A DNA stretch of 64,000 nucleotides from Pseudomonas silvicola (GTDB lineage: Bacteria; Pseudomonadota; Gammaproteobacteria; Pseudomonadales; Pseudomonadaceae): NCBI RefSeq assembly GCF_026651855.1, contig NZ_CP093280.1, positions 2,148,001 through 2,212,000 of the forward strand. The letters are read 5' to 3'. Positions within the stretch are counted from its first letter, which is position 1. The number at the start of each line of letters is the position of its first letter. Position numbers and translations under genes: made by a program. Below the pieces are notes generated by a model. It was given only the letters and a program-made list of their open reading frames with translations, was not told the DNA's origin and ran no database searches. Positions 25,312 to 37,036 of the stretch are shown piece after piece.

Positions 25312-26781
25312 TCAGCCCTTCGGCGTCTGCGCCTGTGCCTGTTCTTGCTGAGCTTGCGCCTGCCCGGTCTGGGTCTGCTGGTGCCAGCCACCGCCCAGCG
25401 CCTTGTACAGGTTGACCTCGCTGGTCAACTGCGAAAGGCGGTCGCTGATGGCCGACTGCTGGGCGCTGAACAGCGAGCGCTGGGCGTCCAGGAAGGTCAG
25501 GTTACTGTCGACACCGATGCGGTAGCGACGCTCGGCCAGGCGGTAGTAGTCCTGGTTGGCTTGTACCAGGTCTTTCTGCGCCTGCAACTGCTCTTTGTAG
25601 GTCTTGCGTGCCGCCAGGCCGTCGGAGACTTCCTGGAAAGCCGTCTGGATGGCTTTCTCGTAGTTGGCGACGTTGATGTCCTTCTGGATCTTCGCGTAGT
25701 CCAGGCTGGCTCGCAGGCTGCCGGCGTTGAAGATCGGCAGGTTGATGGCCGGTGCGAAGGTCCACGCGCCCTGGCCCCCCTTGAACAGGTTGCCCAGGTC
25801 GGAGCTGGCGCTGCCCGCCGAAGCGGTCAGGGTGATGCTCGGGAAGAACGCTGCCCGCGCCGCGCCGATGTTGGCGTTGGCCGCCTTGAGGGCGTGTTCG
25901 GCTTCAAGGATATCCGGACGACGCTGCAGCAGGTCCGACGGCAGGCCGGCCGGTACTTCGGTCAGCAGGTTGCCATCGAGCGGCTGCGGCTTGGCGAGGT
26001 TGGCCGGCAGCGGGCCGCCGAGCAACAGCACCAGGGCGTTTTCGTCCTGGGCTACCTGGCGCTGGTATTTGGACAGGCTGACGCGCGCGGTTTCCACCGA
26101 CGTGCGAGCCTGGGCCAGGTCCAACGCCGAAGACACGCCGACTTCGCTGCTGCGCGCTGTCAGACGGTAGCTTTCTTCGAACGCCTTGAGGGTGTCTTCG
26201 GTCAGCTTCAGCAGGCTCTGGTCGGCCTGCCAGGTGTAATAGGCATTGGCAACGCTGGCCACCAGGCTGATCTGCGTGGAGCGCCGGGCTTCCTCGCTCG
26301 ACAGGTAGGTTTCCAGGGCTTGCTGGCTGAGGCTGCGCACACGGCCCCACAGGTCCAGCTCGTAGGAGCTGATACCCAGGTTGGCGGTGTACTCGCCACC
26401 CACCGCCGTCTTGCCGGTGGAGCTCAGGTCGGCAGGGGTACGGGCGCGAGTGGCAGTGGCGTTGGCGCTGACGGCCGGGAACAGGTCCGCACGCTGGATG
26501 CGGTACTGCGCCTGGTAGGCCTGCACGTTGAGGATCGCCACTTTCAGGTCGCGGTTGTTCACCAGCGACGCCTGGATCAGTTGCTGCAACGCCTGGTCAT
26601 GGAAGAACTGCTGCCAGCCTTGTTCGGCGGCGGCCATGCTCGCCGCCTGGGCCGGCGAATACGCCGGGCCTTGCGGGTACTGCGCCGCCACCGGGGCGGC
26701 GGGCTGCTTGTAATCCGGGATCAGCGAGCAGCCACTGAGGATGGCCGCGGCGACCGCGATAGACACTAGGGACTTGCTCAT
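25312..26781 (-). CDS. ttgC: Outer-membrane channel of the TtgABC efflux pump
   Basis: TtgC is the TolC/OprM-type outer-membrane factor of the pump. The 489-residue protein has a lipoprotein signal with lipobox ILSGC (Cys18). Two long OEP-family helical repeats follow, with [19 protein letters not shown] and [20 protein letters not shown]. The C-terminal tail is Gln-rich ([17 protein letters not shown]), as in P. putida homologues. Its start overlaps the ttgB stop as ATGA (26778-26781). It should form the exit duct for solvents, antibiotics and plant phenolics. A terminator follows immediately. Confidence 0.95.
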   Translation of the reverse strand: MSKSLVSIAVAAAILSGCSLIPDYKQPAAPVAAQYPQGPAYSPAQAASMAAAEQGWQQFFHDQALQQLIQASLVNNRDLKVAILNVQAYQAQYRIQRADLFPAVSANATATRARTPADLSSTGKTAVGGEYTANLGISSYELDLWGRVRSLSQQALETYLSSEEARRSTQISLVASVANAYYTWQADQSLLKLTEDTLKAFEESYRLTARSSEVGVSSALDLAQARTSVETARVSLSKYQRQVAQDENALVLLLGGPLPANLAKPQPLDGNLLTEVPAGLPSDLLQRRPDILEAEHALKAANANIGAARAAFFPSITLTASAGSASSDLGNLFKGGQGAWTFAPAINLPIFNAGSLRASLDYAKIQKDINVANYEKAIQTAFQEVSDGLAARKTYKEQLQAQKDLVQANQDYYRLAERRYRIGVDSNLTFLDAQRSLFSAQQSAISDRLSQLTSEVNLYKALGGGWHQQTQTGQAQAQQEQAQAQTPKG

Positions 26782-29700
26782 TGCCCAGCCTCGTTACGTG
26801 GAGTTTCAGTCGACCCGATCGCTTCATGCGATGCGTGTTCGTCCTTCTTGCGCTTGTCACCGAACAGCGTCGAGACCGAGACGAAGAACAGCGGTACCCA
26901 GAACAGTGCCAGGGACGTGGCTGTCAGCATACCGCCGATCACACCGGTACCGATGGCATGTTGGCTACCAGAGCCGGCGCCATGGGAGATGGCCAGCGGC
27001 ACTACGCCCAGAATGAACGCCAGGGAGGTCATGATGATCGGACGCAGACGCATCCGGCAAGCCTCGATAGCCGCCTCGGTGTAGGTGCGGCCTTGCTCGT
27101 GCAACTCCTTGGCGAACTCGACGATCAGAATGGCGTTCTTCGCCGCCAGGCCCACCGTCGTCAACAGACCCACCTGGAAGTACACGTCGTTGGACAGGCC
27201 GCGCAGGCTGGTGGCCAGCAGCGCACCAATGATACCCAGCGGTACCACCAGGATGACCGCGATCGGGATCGACCAGCTTTCATACAAGGCAGCCAGGCAG
27301 AGGAACACCATCAACATCGAAATGGCGTACAGCGCGGGCGCCTGGGAGCCTGACAGGCGTTCTTCATAGCTCAGGCCTGTCCAGGCCAGGCCAACACCCT
27401 TGGGTAGTTTGGCGGCAATACGCTCCACTTCAGCCATGGCTTCACCGGAACTGTAGCCTGGGGCAGGGGCGCCGAGAATCTCGACACCTTCCACACCGTT
27501 GTAGCGGGCCAGTTTGGGCGAGCCGTAGATCCACTTGCCGCTGGCGAAGGCCGAGAACGGAACCATGGTGCCGGCGCTGTTGCGCACATACCACTTGTTC
27601 AGGTCTTCAGGGTTCATGCGCGAATTGGCCTGGCCCTGCACATACACCTTCTTCACCCGACCGCGGTCGATGAAGTCGTTGACGTAGCTGCCGCCCAACG
27701 CCACCGACAGGGTGGTGTTGATGTCGGCGATGGTCACGCCCTGGGCGCTGGCACGCTCGTCGTCGATTTCCAGCTGGAACTGCGGTTCGTCATTCAGGCC
27801 GTTCGGACGGGTCTGGGTGAGGATCTTGCTTTGCGCAGCCATGCCCAGGAACTGGTTGCGCGCTTCCATCAGCTTTTCGTGACCGATACCGGCGCGGTCC
27901 TGCAGGTAGATGTCGAAACCGGTGGCGTTACCCAGTTCCAGTACCGCAGGTGGCACGAAGGCGAACACCATGGCGTCGCGCAGGCTGAAGAAGTGCTGTT
28001 GCGCACGCGCGGCCAGGGCGGCGGCGGTATTGTCGGCGTTACGCTCATCCCAGGGTTTGAGCATGATGAAGGCCATGCCGGAGCTCTGGCCGCGCCCGGC
28101 GAAGTTGAAGCCGTTCACGGTGAACACCGAGCTGACCGCACCTTTCTCGTCATCGAGCAGGTATTTGCGCATGTCGTCGATAACGGTCTGGGTACGCTGG
28201 GCGGTAGAGCCTGGCGGAGTTTGTACCTGGGCGAAAATGACCCCTTGGTCTTCCTCGGGCAGGAACGAGGTAGGGATGCGTGTGAACAGCCACGCCATGC
28301 CCACCACGATCAGCACATAGGCCAGCAGGTAGGGAATCTTGCGACGCAGTACGTGCCCCACGCCCGCTTCATATTTCTGCACGCCGCTGTCGAAGGTGCG
28401 GTTGAACCAGTTGAAGAAACGGCCGTGTTTGTGGTGGTCTTCGCCTTTCTTGATCGGCGCCAGCATGGTGGAACACAACGCTGGGGTGAAGATCAGGGCG
28501 ACCAGTACCGACAAGGCCATGGCCGAGACGATCGTGATCGAGAACTGGCGGTAGATCACACCGGTGGAACCACCGAAAAACGCCATTGGCAACAGCACGG
28601 CCGACAGCACCATGGCGATACCTACCAGCGCGCCCTGGATCTGACCCATGGACTTCTTGGTGGCTTCCTTGGGCGACAGGCCCTCTTCGGCCATTACCCG
28701 TTCGACGTTCTCTACCACGACGATGGCATCGTCCACCAATAGACCGATGGCCAGCACCATGCCGAACATGGTCAGGGTGTTGATGGTGAAGCCTGCGGCC
28801 GCCAGGATACCGAAGGTACCCAGCAACACTACCGGCACGGTCATGGTGGTGATGATGGTGGCGCGGAAGTTCTGCAGGAACAGGTACATCACCAGGAACA
28901 CCAGGACGATCGCCTCGACCAGGGTTTCCACCACGTTATGGATCGAGGTGGTGACCACTGGCGTGGTGTCATACGGGAACACGGCCTTCACGCCAGGCGG
29001 GAAGAACGGCTCCAGGTCGGCGATGGTCTGGCGGATCGCCTTGGCGGTGTCCAGGGCGTTGGCGCCGGTGGCCAGCTTGATCGCCAGGCCCGATGCCGGC
29101 GCACCGTTGAACTGTGCGTCGATACTGTAGTTTTCGCCGCCCAGACCGACCTCGGCGACGTCGCCCACGCGCACCTGGGAGCCATCGGTGTTGACCTTGA
29201 GGAAGATGTTGCGGAACTGCTCGGCGGTCTGCAGACGCGTCTTGCCAATGATCGTGGCGTTCAGTTCCTGGCCCGCAACGGCTGGCAAACCGCCGAGCTG
29301 ACCGGACGACACCTGGACGTTCTGCGCCGAAATGGCGGTGGAAACGTCACCCGGCGTCAGCTGGTACTTGTTGAGCTTGGCCGGATCCAGCCAGATACGC
29401 ATGGCGTACTGGGCACCGAACACCTGGAAGTCACCCACACCGGAGGTGCGGGAGATCGGGTCCTGCATGTTGGACACGATGTAGTTGCTCAGGTCGTCCT
29501 TGCCCATGCTGCCATCGGTGGACACCAGGCCCACCACCATCAGGAAGTTCTTCACCGCCTTGGTCACACGGATACCCTGTTGCTGCACTTCTTGGGGCAG
29601 CAGCGGGGTCGCCAGGTTCAGCTTGTTCTGCACCTGTACCTGGGCGATGTCAGGGTTGGTACCCTGGTTGAAGGTGGCGGTAATGGTCATGCTGCCGTCG

Positions 29701-29951
29701 GAGTTACTTTCCGAGGCCACATAGCGCAGGTTGTCGATACCGTTGAGCTGTTGCTCGATCACCTGGACCACGGTGTCCTGCACGGTCTGTGCGGACGCGC
29801 CCGGGTAGGTCACCTGGATGGCGATGGCAGGTGGCGCGATCGCCGGGTACTGGTTGATCGGCAGTTTGAGAACCGACAAGGCACCGACCAGCATGATCAC
29901 CAGGGCAATCACCCAGGCGAAAATCGGACGGTCGATAAAGAATTTCGACAT
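26778..29951 (-). CDS. ttgB: RND transporter of the TtgABC efflux pump
   Basis: TtgB is the 1057-residue inner-membrane proton/drug antiporter (HAE1 RND family, AcrB/MexB type). The N-terminus is [20 protein letters not shown]. The proton-relay helix 4 contains [22 protein letters not shown], with the two essential adjacent Asp residues near position 407. Other signatures are [18 protein letters not shown] and [20 protein letters not shown]. The large periplasmic porter and docking domains are complete, with no frameshift. It lies between ttgA (3-nt gap) and ttgC (4-nt overlap). Confidence 0.97.
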   Translation of the reverse strand: MSKFFIDRPIFAWVIALVIMLVGALSVLKLPINQYPAIAPPAIAIQVTYPGASAQTVQDTVVQVIEQQLNGIDNLRYVASESNSDGSMTITATFNQGTNPDIAQVQVQNKLNLATPLLPQEVQQQGIRVTKAVKNFLMVVGLVSTDGSMGKDDLSNYIVSNMQDPISRTSGVGDFQVFGAQYAMRIWLDPAKLNKYQLTPGDVSTAISAQNVQVSSGQLGGLPAVAGQELNATIIGKTRLQTAEQFRNIFLKVNTDGSQVRVGDVAEVGLGGENYSIDAQFNGAPASGLAIKLATGANALDTAKAIRQTIADLEPFFPPGVKAVFPYDTTPVVTTSIHNVVETLVEAIVLVFLVMYLFLQNFRATIITTMTVPVVLLGTFGILAAAGFTINTLTMFGMVLAIGLLVDDAIVVVENVERVMAEEGLSPKEATKKSMGQIQGALVGIAMVLSAVLLPMAFFGGSTGVIYRQFSITIVSAMALSVLVALIFTPALCSTMLAPIKKGEDHHKHGRFFNWFNRTFDSGVQKYEAGVGHVLRRKIPYLLAYVLIVVGMAWLFTRIPTSFLPEEDQGVIFAQVQTPPGSTAQRTQTVIDDMRKYLLDDEKGAVSSVFTVNGFNFAGRGQSSGMAFIMLKPWDERNADNTAAALAARAQQHFFSLRDAMVFAFVPPAVLELGNATGFDIYLQDRAGIGHEKLMEARNQFLGMAAQSKILTQTRPNGLNDEPQFQLEIDDERASAQGVTIADINTTLSVALGGSYVNDFIDRGRVKKVYVQGQANSRMNPEDLNKWYVRNSAGTMVPFSAFASGKWIYGSPKLARYNGVEGVEILGAPAPGYSSGEAMAEVERIAAKLPKGVGLAWTGLSYEERLSGSQAPALYAISMLMVFLCLAALYESWSIPIAVILVVPLGIIGALLATSLRGLSNDVYFQVGLLTTVGLAAKNAILIVEFAKELHEQGRTYTEAAIEACRMRLRPIIMTSLAFILGVVPLAISHGAGSGSQHAIGTGVIGGMLTATSLALFWVPLFFVSVSTLFGDKRKKDEHASHEAIGSTETPRNEAGQ

Positions 29952-29954
29952 GGT

Positions 29955-31106
29955 TTACTCCCCTTTGCCGCCGGTGGACGCTTGGTTGGCGGCGGCAGGG
30001 TCAGCAGGTTTGACGTTGGTCGCTTCGGTTGCCTTGACCTCATCGCCGGGCTTGACGTACTGCAGGCCTTCGGTGATCAGGCGGTCGCCGGCCTTCAGGC
30101 CATCTTCCACAAGCCACTGAGTACCGACGGTGTGGCTGGCCTTGAGCTCGCGCAGTTCCACTTTGTTCTGGGCATTGACAACCAGAGCGGTCGGGACGCC
30201 CTTGAGGTCACGTGTCACGCCCTGTTGCGGGGCCAGGATAGCCTGGGCGGCGACGCCGGCTTCCAGCTTCGCATGTACGAACATGCCAGGCAGCAGGGTG
30301 TGGTCCGGGTTCGGGAACACCGCGCGCAAGGTCACGGAACCGGTCGTCTCATCAACCGAAACTTCCGAAAACTCCAGCTTGCCTTCGACGCCGTAATCGC
30401 TGCCGTCCTCAAGCTTGAGCTGCACCTTGGCGGCATTGTCGCCGGCTTTCTTCAGGGCACCGCTGGCCAGTTCACGACGCAGCTTGAGGATTTCCGCCGA
30501 GGACTGGGTCACGTCGACATAGATCGGGTCCAGTTGCTGGATGGTTGCCATGGCGTCGGTCTGGCCGCTGGTCACCAGGGCGCCTTCGGTCACGCCGGAA
30601 CGGCCGATGCGGCCGGTGATCGGCGCCAGCACCTTGGTGTAGCGCATGTTGATCTGCGCAGTCATCAGCGTAGCTTCGTTCTGCAGCTGGGTGGAACGGG
30701 CGTTGTCGTATTCCTGACGGCTGACGGCCTGTTCATTGATCAACTGCTTGTAGCGGTCGGCCAGGGCCTTGGACGACTGCACGCTGGCCTGGGCGCTGGC
30801 CAGGGTGGCCTCGTACACCGACGGGTCGATCTGGTACAGCTGCTGGCCGGCCTTGACGTCCGTGCCTTCGGTGAACATGCGCTTGAGGATGATGCCGTTG
30901 ACCTGAGGGCGGACTTCAGCCACACGGAAAGCAGTGGTGCGGCCCGGCAGTTCGTTGGTCAGTGTGTAGGCTTGTGGTTGCAGGGTCACGACGCCGACCT
31001 GAGGAGTCTGCGGGGCAGGGGCCGCTTCTTCCTTTTTACAGCCGCTGAGCAAGGAGGCCAGGGCGACGGCGGAAACCAGAGCGGTAACAGCTGGCTTGAA
31101 TTGCAT
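29955..31106 (-). CDS. ttgA: Periplasmic adaptor of the TtgABC efflux pump
   Basis: TtgA is the membrane-fusion protein that links TtgB to TtgC. From the ATG at 31106 it has 383 residues with lipobox LLSGC (Cys23). The order of domains is beta-barrel start, lipoyl (GTDVKAGQQLYQIDPSVYEA), helical hairpin (SSKALADRYKQLINEQAVSR), second lipoyl half (YTKVLAPITGRIGRS), and membrane-proximal domain. The C-terminus is Ala/Lys-rich. It begins MQFKPAVTAL like P. putida TtgA. It is the first gene of ttgABC, divergent from ttgR, and its promoter overlaps the TtgR operator. Confidence 0.95.
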   Translation of the reverse strand: MQFKPAVTALVSAVALASLLSGCKKEEAAPAPQTPQVGVVTLQPQAYTLTNELPGRTTAFRVAEVRPQVNGIILKRMFTEGTDVKAGQQLYQIDPSVYEATLASAQASVQSSKALADRYKQLINEQAVSRQEYDNARSTQLQNEATLMTAQINMRYTKVLAPITGRIGRSGVTEGALVTSGQTDAMATIQQLDPIYVDVTQSSAEILKLRRELASGALKKAGDNAAKVQLKLEDGSDYGVEGKLEFSEVSVDETTGSVTLRAVFPNPDHTLLPGMFVHAKLEAGVAAQAILAPQQGVTRDLKGVPTALVVNAQNKVELRELKASHTVGTQWLVEDGLKAGDRLITEGLQYVKPGDEVKATEATNVKPADPAAANQASTGGKGE

Positions 31107-31193
31107 GAAGATCCTCGGGTCAGGAGCGCAGGGAGCGCTCAAGCATAGTGGAAAGACAAAAAATCGTTGCGACTAGATAAGTAGCTTACTAAC

Positions 31194-31225
31194 GAATATA
31201 CTTACATTCATGGTTGTTTGTAAAC
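31194..31225. promoter_or_regulatory. TtgR operator in the ttgA-ttgR intergenic region
   Basis: The segment contains TTACATTCATGGTTGTTTG and the inverted ends TTACA (31202-31206) and TGTAA (31219-31223). Read on the minus strand it closely resembles the P. putida TtgR operator as I remember it. It lies between the two start codons and should repress both genes until TtgR binds an effector. Confidence 0.8.
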
Positions 31226-31355
31226 ACCCGAAACATCCGCAAACGGATCGCCGGGCCACGATTAGCTAGCGCGGGAGCAGGCATTACAAGCGCCGCCCCG
31301 ACTCGACCCCGTCTGCCTACCCGCAGCGCGGCCCCAGAAAGAGGTTTTTACTGCC

Positions 31356-31988
31356 ATGGTCCGTCGTACCAAAGAGGAAGCCCAGGAGACCCGTAACCAG
31401 ATTCTCGAAGCTGCCCAGAAGGCGTTTTACGAGCGTGGCGTTTCGCGCACCACCCTGGCGGACATCGCCGCGCTGGCGGGCGTGACCCGCGGGGCTATCT
31501 ATTGGCACTTCAGCAACAAGGCTGACCTGGTGCAGGCGATGCTCGATTCGCTTCACGAGCCGTTGGACGAGTTGGCGCGGGCCAGCGAAAGCGAGCAGGA
31601 GGTTGATCCATTGGGCTGCCTTCGCGCGTTGCTGGTGCATTTGTTCCAGCAGGTGGCGCTGGACCCGACGACTCGGCGCATCAACGAAATCATGTTTCAT
31701 AAGTGCGAGTTCACCGACGAAATGTGTGACATTCGGCGCCAGCGGCAAGCCGCCAGCCTGGACTGCAACGTTCGCATCGAGCTGTCCCTGCGCAACGCCG
31801 TCAACCGTGGCCAGTTGCCCGAAAACCTGGATACCGCCCGCGGCGCGGTGGTCTTGCATGCGTATATTGATGGCATGCTGGGGCAATGGTTGCTGGTGCC
31901 CGAGAGTTTCGAGCTGCACCAGCAGGCCGAAAAGTGGGTTGACGCATGTTTCGACATGCTGCGCTTGAGCCCAGCGCTGCGCAAATGA
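31356..31988 (+). CDS. ttgR: TetR-family repressor of ttgABC
   Basis: TtgR is a ligand-releasable repressor of ttgABC and of itself. The 210-residue protein begins [20 protein letters not shown]. The helix-turn-helix is [20 protein letters not shown] (residues about 29-48). The C-terminal ligand-binding domain carries [21 protein letters not shown] and ends [18 protein letters not shown], as in P. putida TtgR. Compared with the P. putida sequence as I remember it, the C-terminal pocket region differs more than the DNA-binding domain, so effector range could differ. It is divergent from ttgA, with the operator between. Confidence 0.95.
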   Translation: MVRRTKEEAQETRNQILEAAQKAFYERGVSRTTLADIAALAGVTRGAIYWHFSNKADLVQAMLDSLHEPLDELARASESEQEVDPLGCLRALLVHLFQQVALDPTTRRINEIMFHKCEFTDEMCDIRRQRQAASLDCNVRIELSLRNAVNRGQLPENLDTARGAVVLHAYIDGMLGQWLLVPESFELHQQAEKWVDACFDMLRLSPALRK

Positions 31989-32128
31989 AAGTGTGATTCG
32001 AGTTGTATCAACGTATAAGCTGATAGCACAATTACTGGATAGGGGCTGTGTGCCATTATCCACGGGCCGACGCCATTTGAATAGTTAGCGGGCTATGTAT
32101 TTTCCCGCCGTTGCCGCCGAGCGTGTGA

Positions 32129-33013
32129 ATGACGTCGCAGAACAGCCTGCTCACTGGAAACGACCAGCCCCTCAAAGGCATTGGCTTGATCTGCCTGGCG
32201 GTGCTGTTGTTCGCCAGCCACGATGCCTTGTCCAAGTTCCTGTCCGGCATTTACCCCATTGTCCTGGTGGTGTGGGCGCGCTATGTCGTGCATACCCTGT
32301 TGATGCTGGTGGTGTTCGTGCCCCGCAGCGGGTTTTCCAGCATCGTGCGTACCCGGCGCCCGGGCCTTCAACTGTTGCGGGCGGTCTGCCTGATCGGCAC
32401 CAGCCTGCTGTTTACTACCGGCCTGCGCTATATCCCGCTGGCCGAGGCGACTTCGGTCAACTTCCTGGCGCCCTTGCTGGTAACGGCGTTATCCGTGGTG
32501 GTACTGGGCGAGAAGGTCACCCGCAGCCAGTGGCTGGCGGTACTGGGTGGGTTTGTCGGGGTGTTGATCGTGGTGCGCCCCGGTGGTGACCTGTTTACCC
32601 CGGCGATTCTGTTTCCCCTGGGGTCGGCGTTGTGCTTCGGCATTTACCAGCTGATCACCCGCAAGCTCAGCGACATCGACAGCCCCACCACCAGCAACTT
32701 CCTTGCCGGCATATTCAACAGCCTGATCATGACGGCGTTGTTACCGTTTTTCTGGGTGACCCCGGATTGGTTGCATGCCTTGTTCATGATCGGCCTCGGT
32801 ACCTGCGGCATGCTGGGCCACCTCTTGCTGACCAAGGCCTTCCTGCATGCCGCGCCCGCCATGCTGGCACCGTTCAGTTATGGGCAGATCCTGTTTGCCG
32901 GGATGTACGGCTACCTGATCTTCGATCACACCCCGGATGCCTGGGCGCTGACTGGGATCGGGGTGATTTGCCTGAGTGGGTTGGCCGTGGCGTGGGGCCA
33001 ACGGCGACGGTGA
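32129..33013 (+). CDS. EamA/DMT-family transporter
   Basis: The 294-residue protein has ten hydrophobic helices in two EamA repeats. The first begins LKGIGLICLAVLLFASHDAL and includes YIPLAEATSVNFLAPLLVTAL. The second begins PAILFPLGSALCFGIYQLIT and includes KAFLHAAPAMLAPFSYGQIL. DMT proteins export or import metabolites such as amino acids; the substrate here cannot be predicted. It stands alone, 140 bp after ttgR and convergent with the MFS exporter gene after a 42-bp gap. No link to the pump is visible except position. Confidence 0.85.
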   Translation: MTSQNSLLTGNDQPLKGIGLICLAVLLFASHDALSKFLSGIYPIVLVVWARYVVHTLLMLVVFVPRSGFSSIVRTRRPGLQLLRAVCLIGTSLLFTTGLRYIPLAEATSVNFLAPLLVTALSVVVLGEKVTRSQWLAVLGGFVGVLIVVRPGGDLFTPAILFPLGSALCFGIYQLITRKLSDIDSPTTSNFLAGIFNSLIMTALLPFFWVTPDWLHALFMIGLGTCGMLGHLLLTKAFLHAAPAMLAPFSYGQILFAGMYGYLIFDHTPDAWALTGIGVICLSGLAVAWGQRRR

Positions 33014-33055
33014 TGCCGCAGGCCTCGCTGCCCCGCGCGCCTGCGGAAGCGGCGC

Positions 33056-34525
33056 TCAACGCCCCCGCAACACCCGATTCGGCATCGCCACCGCCGCCGC
33101 CAACCCCAGCAGCGACACCGCCGCGCTGGCCAGCAACAGGTGCCGGAAGGTGGCCAGCAGTTCCCCGCGCAGTGCGTTTTGCGCCGCACCGCTGGCCGCA
33201 TTGAGGCTGGACAGCAAGGCATTGCCCGTTGCCCCTTCCGGCCCCAGTTCCAGGCCATGCAACAGCCCCAGCAGCAACGCCGACATGCAGGCCACACCCA
33301 CGGCCCCACCCAGCGAGCGGAACAGGTTGGTAGTGCTGGTGCCCACGCCGATGTCCTGCTGTTGCACCGCGTTCTGCGCGCCTACCAGTGAGGTGGGGAA
33401 TTGCAAGCCAGCGGCGAAGCCGGTCAGCAGCATGAACGCTCCACTCAGCCACAGCCACTGGGGCGGGGTGAAGGCCAGGCCGAGGATGCCCAGGGGCATC
33501 AGCACGGCGCCGGTCAGGATCACCGGTTTGTAATGCCCGGTACTCGCCGTCCTGCGCCCGCCCAGGAAAGCGCCGATGGGCAGGCCGATGGCCAGCGGCA
33601 ACACGTCCAGGGCGGCGCTGTCGGCGCCCGCGCCGGTCACGGTCTGAAAGCGCAGGGGAATCAGCACCGACAGGGAGATGGCCTGGAAGGCGGTGAAAAA
33701 TACCGTGCACCAGCACAACACGGCCGGGCGGATGCTGAACAGGTGCATCGGCAGCAACGGCTCCGGAGCGCGGCGTTCATGGACCACGAACAGGCTCAAG
33801 GCCGCCAGTGCCACCAGCAGTGGCCCCCACACGGGCGAAGCACTGAAGGTGCGCCCCTGGCCAAGTTCGGTGATGCCCAGCAGCAAGGCCGTCAGGCCAA
33901 TGATCATCAGCGCGGTGCCCAGGTAATCGATGATCGGCTGGCGGCGCTTTACCGCCAGGCCCACCAGGGTGTGCCGTGCATACAGCCATGCGCCCAGGCC
34001 CAGCGGCAGGTTGAGCAGGAAGATCCAGCGCCATGACAGGTATTCGGTCATGTAGCCGCCCATTACTGGGCCGGCGACGCTTGCCGCGGCATACATGCTG
34101 CTGAAATAGCCCTGGTAGCGCCCGCGTTCACGGGGCGGCACGAAGTCGCCGATGATTGCCTGGCTGACCGAGACCATGCCCCCGGCACCGATGCCCTGGA
34201 CAATGCGCGCCAGCACCAGTTGCTCCATGCTCTGGGCCATGGCGCAGAACAGCGAGGCCAGGGTGAAAAGCGCCAGGCCGGTGAGGATCATCAACCGGCG
34301 GCCATACAGGTCACCGAACTTGCCATAGATAGGCACGGCCACGGTCATGGCTACCATATAGCCGGAGATCACCCAGGCCAGCAGGTTGACGTCGTTGAAC
34401 TGCGCGGAAATCGCCGGCATCGAGACGGCGACGATGGTCTGGTCCAGGGCGCCGAGAAAGATCGACAGCATCAGCGCAGTCAGTACGCTGCGCAAGGCCG
34501 GTTGCGGGTGGTTGAGGTTGGTCAC
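33056..34525 (-). CDS. EmrB/QacA-type (DHA2) multidrug MFS transporter
   Basis: The 489-residue protein starts at a GTG (34525) and has about 14 hydrophobic helices, the DHA2 number. Signatures include LGALDQTIVAVSMPAISAQF in helix 1, KFGDLYGRRLMILTGLALF in loop 2-3, and RIVQGIGAGGMVSVSQAIIGD in helix 4. The drug-antiporter motif C-like segment is YAAASVAGPVMGGYMTEYLS. It should export drugs or toxic organics by proton antiport. No EmrA-type adaptor lies next to it, so it probably acts alone at the inner membrane. A similar gene follows ttgR in P. putida. Confidence 0.88.
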   Translation of the reverse strand: MTNLNHPQPALRSVLTALMLSIFLGALDQTIVAVSMPAISAQFNDVNLLAWVISGYMVAMTVAVPIYGKFGDLYGRRLMILTGLALFTLASLFCAMAQSMEQLVLARIVQGIGAGGMVSVSQAIIGDFVPPRERGRYQGYFSSMYAAASVAGPVMGGYMTEYLSWRWIFLLNLPLGLGAWLYARHTLVGLAVKRRQPIIDYLGTALMIIGLTALLLGITELGQGRTFSASPVWGPLLVALAALSLFVVHERRAPEPLLPMHLFSIRPAVLCWCTVFFTAFQAISLSVLIPLRFQTVTGAGADSAALDVLPLAIGLPIGAFLGGRRTASTGHYKPVILTGAVLMPLGILGLAFTPPQWLWLSGAFMLLTGFAAGLQFPTSLVGAQNAVQQQDIGVGTSTTNLFRSLGGAVGVACMSALLLGLLHGLELGPEGATGNALLSSLNAASGAAQNALRGELLATFRHLLLASAAVSLLGLAAAVAMPNRVLRGR

Positions 34526-34608
34526 GGGGGCAGGCCTGCAAGGCAGAGAAACCCCCGGCGGTACCGAGGGGAAGTCCCCTCAGTCTACTAGATAGCTAGC
34601 TATGTTTT

Positions 34609-35847
<1,239 letters not shown>

Positions 35848-35934
35848 TTATGATTGGAGTGCCTGCATTTTTCGCTTGAAAAGAGGGTGTCGGAAGGTGA
35901 AAAAGAGCACTTTTTTTGTACTTTTCGCTAATTG

Positions 35935-35949
35935 GTGCGATTATCGAGC
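35935..35949 (-). promoter_or_regulatory. PcaR-like box in the pobA-pobR intergenic region
   Basis: GTGCGATTATCGAGC on the plus strand is the reverse complement of the PcaR site at 14 of 15 positions. It lies 24 bp before the pobR start. A partial opposed half, TTCGCTAATTG, starts at 35924, but the spacing is shorter than in the pca operators. PcaR binding here is inferred. Confidence 0.55.
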
Positions 35950-35973
35950 GATATTGTGCTTGCTGAGTGCGTC

Positions 35974-36879
35974 ATGATGTCACGCCATGGTTCCAGTCCT
36001 GTTCCGGTGTTCAAGCTGTATGGCGAAGGTCAGGAATGGCTGACCCCCGACCTGCTGCACTGCGAAACCATCCCCAAGCGCAGCCGCGTGTACCACTGGG
36101 AAATCCAGCCGCACCGCCATGCAGATCTTTCCCAGTTGCTGTACGTGCATGCCGGCCAGGCCGAGATCGAGGTGGAAGGCCAACGGCGGTTGTTCAGCGA
36201 GGCGATGGTGCAGGTGGTGCCGCCTTTATATGTGCACGGTTTCCGCTTTTCGGAAGATATCGAGGGGTATGTGATCACCCTCGCGGCCCCCCTGGTCAGT
36301 GAGTTGAAGGCGCTATTGGGCCCCGCGGGCGAGGTGTTGGCGGTGCCTGCCAATTTTCTCGCTGGCGCCGACCGCGCGTACCTGAATAGCCTGGTGTCGG
36401 CGTTGCAGCGCGAGTACAACGCCGACCAACCCGCGCGCGACCTGGCCCTGCATTCGTTGATCAACCTGCTGGTGGTGTGGGTCAGCCGCCAGATGATCCA
36501 GCGCCACAGCGCTGGCCAAAGCCAGGAGCGTGGGCGTGAATACCTCAACGACTTCACGCGCCTGGTCGAGGCACGGTTCCGCCAACAGCCCAGTGTCGAG
36601 GTGCTGGCCCATGCCACGGGCATTTCGGTGGCGCACCTGAACAACGTCTGCCGTGACCTGGCCGGGCAGACGGCGCTGCAGATCCTCCACCAGCGTTTAT
36701 TGCTGGAGGCCAAGCGAGCTCTCATCTACACCAGCATGACGGTCAGCCAGGTGTCGGACAGCCTCGGCTTTACCGACCCTGCCTATTTCTCGCGTTTCTT
36801 TCGGCGCATGACCGGCGGTTCGCCCCGGGCATTCCGCCAGGCTGGCAGCCTGCACCCGGCACTCAACGAAGGGCGTTGA
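35974..36879 (+). CDS. pobR: AraC-family activator of pobA
   Basis: PobR of pseudomonads is an AraC-type activator that responds to 4-hydroxybenzoate. The protein has about 301 residues; the ATG at 35977 is an equally possible start. The N-terminal cupin sensor contains YHWEIQPHRHADLSQLLYVH and GQAEIEVEGQRRLFSEAMVQ. The C-terminal tandem helix-turn-helix includes ATGISVAHLNNVCRDLAGQT and SQVSDSLGFTDPAYFSRFFR. It is divergent from pobA, the classical arrangement. It is unrelated to the IclR-type PobR of Acinetobacter despite the shared name. Confidence 0.92.
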   Translation: MMSRHGSSPVPVFKLYGEGQEWLTPDLLHCETIPKRSRVYHWEIQPHRHADLSQLLYVHAGQAEIEVEGQRRLFSEAMVQVVPPLYVHGFRFSEDIEGYVITLAAPLVSELKALLGPAGEVLAVPANFLAGADRAYLNSLVSALQREYNADQPARDLALHSLINLLVVWVSRQMIQRHSAGQSQERGREYLNDFTRLVEARFRQQPSVEVLAHATGISVAHLNNVCRDLAGQTALQILHQRLLLEAKRALIYTSMTVSQVSDSLGFTDPAYFSRFFRRMTGGSPRAFRQAGSLHPALNEGR

Positions 36880-37036
36880 ACGTACCCGAGTGGGGAATGC
36901 ACAGGGTGGTGCTGCAACTGATGCCAGTGCTCGGCTGGTTGCGCGCCTGTTCGACGCGCCAGGCGGCGGTAGCGTAGAGGGCTGCTACGCTGATGATCAG
37001 GAAGGTCATCAGGTATTTTCTTGTTGTGATGATCAT
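36863..37036 (-). CDS. Small single-pass membrane protein, candidate
   Basis: A 57-residue frame begins at the ATG at 37036 with AAGGTGAG 7 nt upstream. It encodes a basic N-terminus (MIITTRKYLMTF), a hydrophobic helix (LIISVAALYATAAW, residues about 12-26) and a short tail with two Cys (SCSTTLCIPHSG). Its last 17 nt overlap the 3' end of pobR on the opposite strand. It has the look of a real small inner-membrane protein, supported by ribosome-binding site and helix. I recognise no family and propose no function. Confidence 0.5.
   Translation of the reverse strand: MIITTRKYLMTFLIISVAALYATAAWRVEQARNQPSTGISCSTTLCIPHSGTFNALR

Noticed and set aside
28938-31148. Long plus-strand open frame (736 codons) opposite ttgA/ttgB
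   Set aside because: It lies exactly antisense to genes with complete family motifs, has low-complexity Gly/His/Gln-rich translation and no domain. It is a codon-bias shadow in high-GC DNA.
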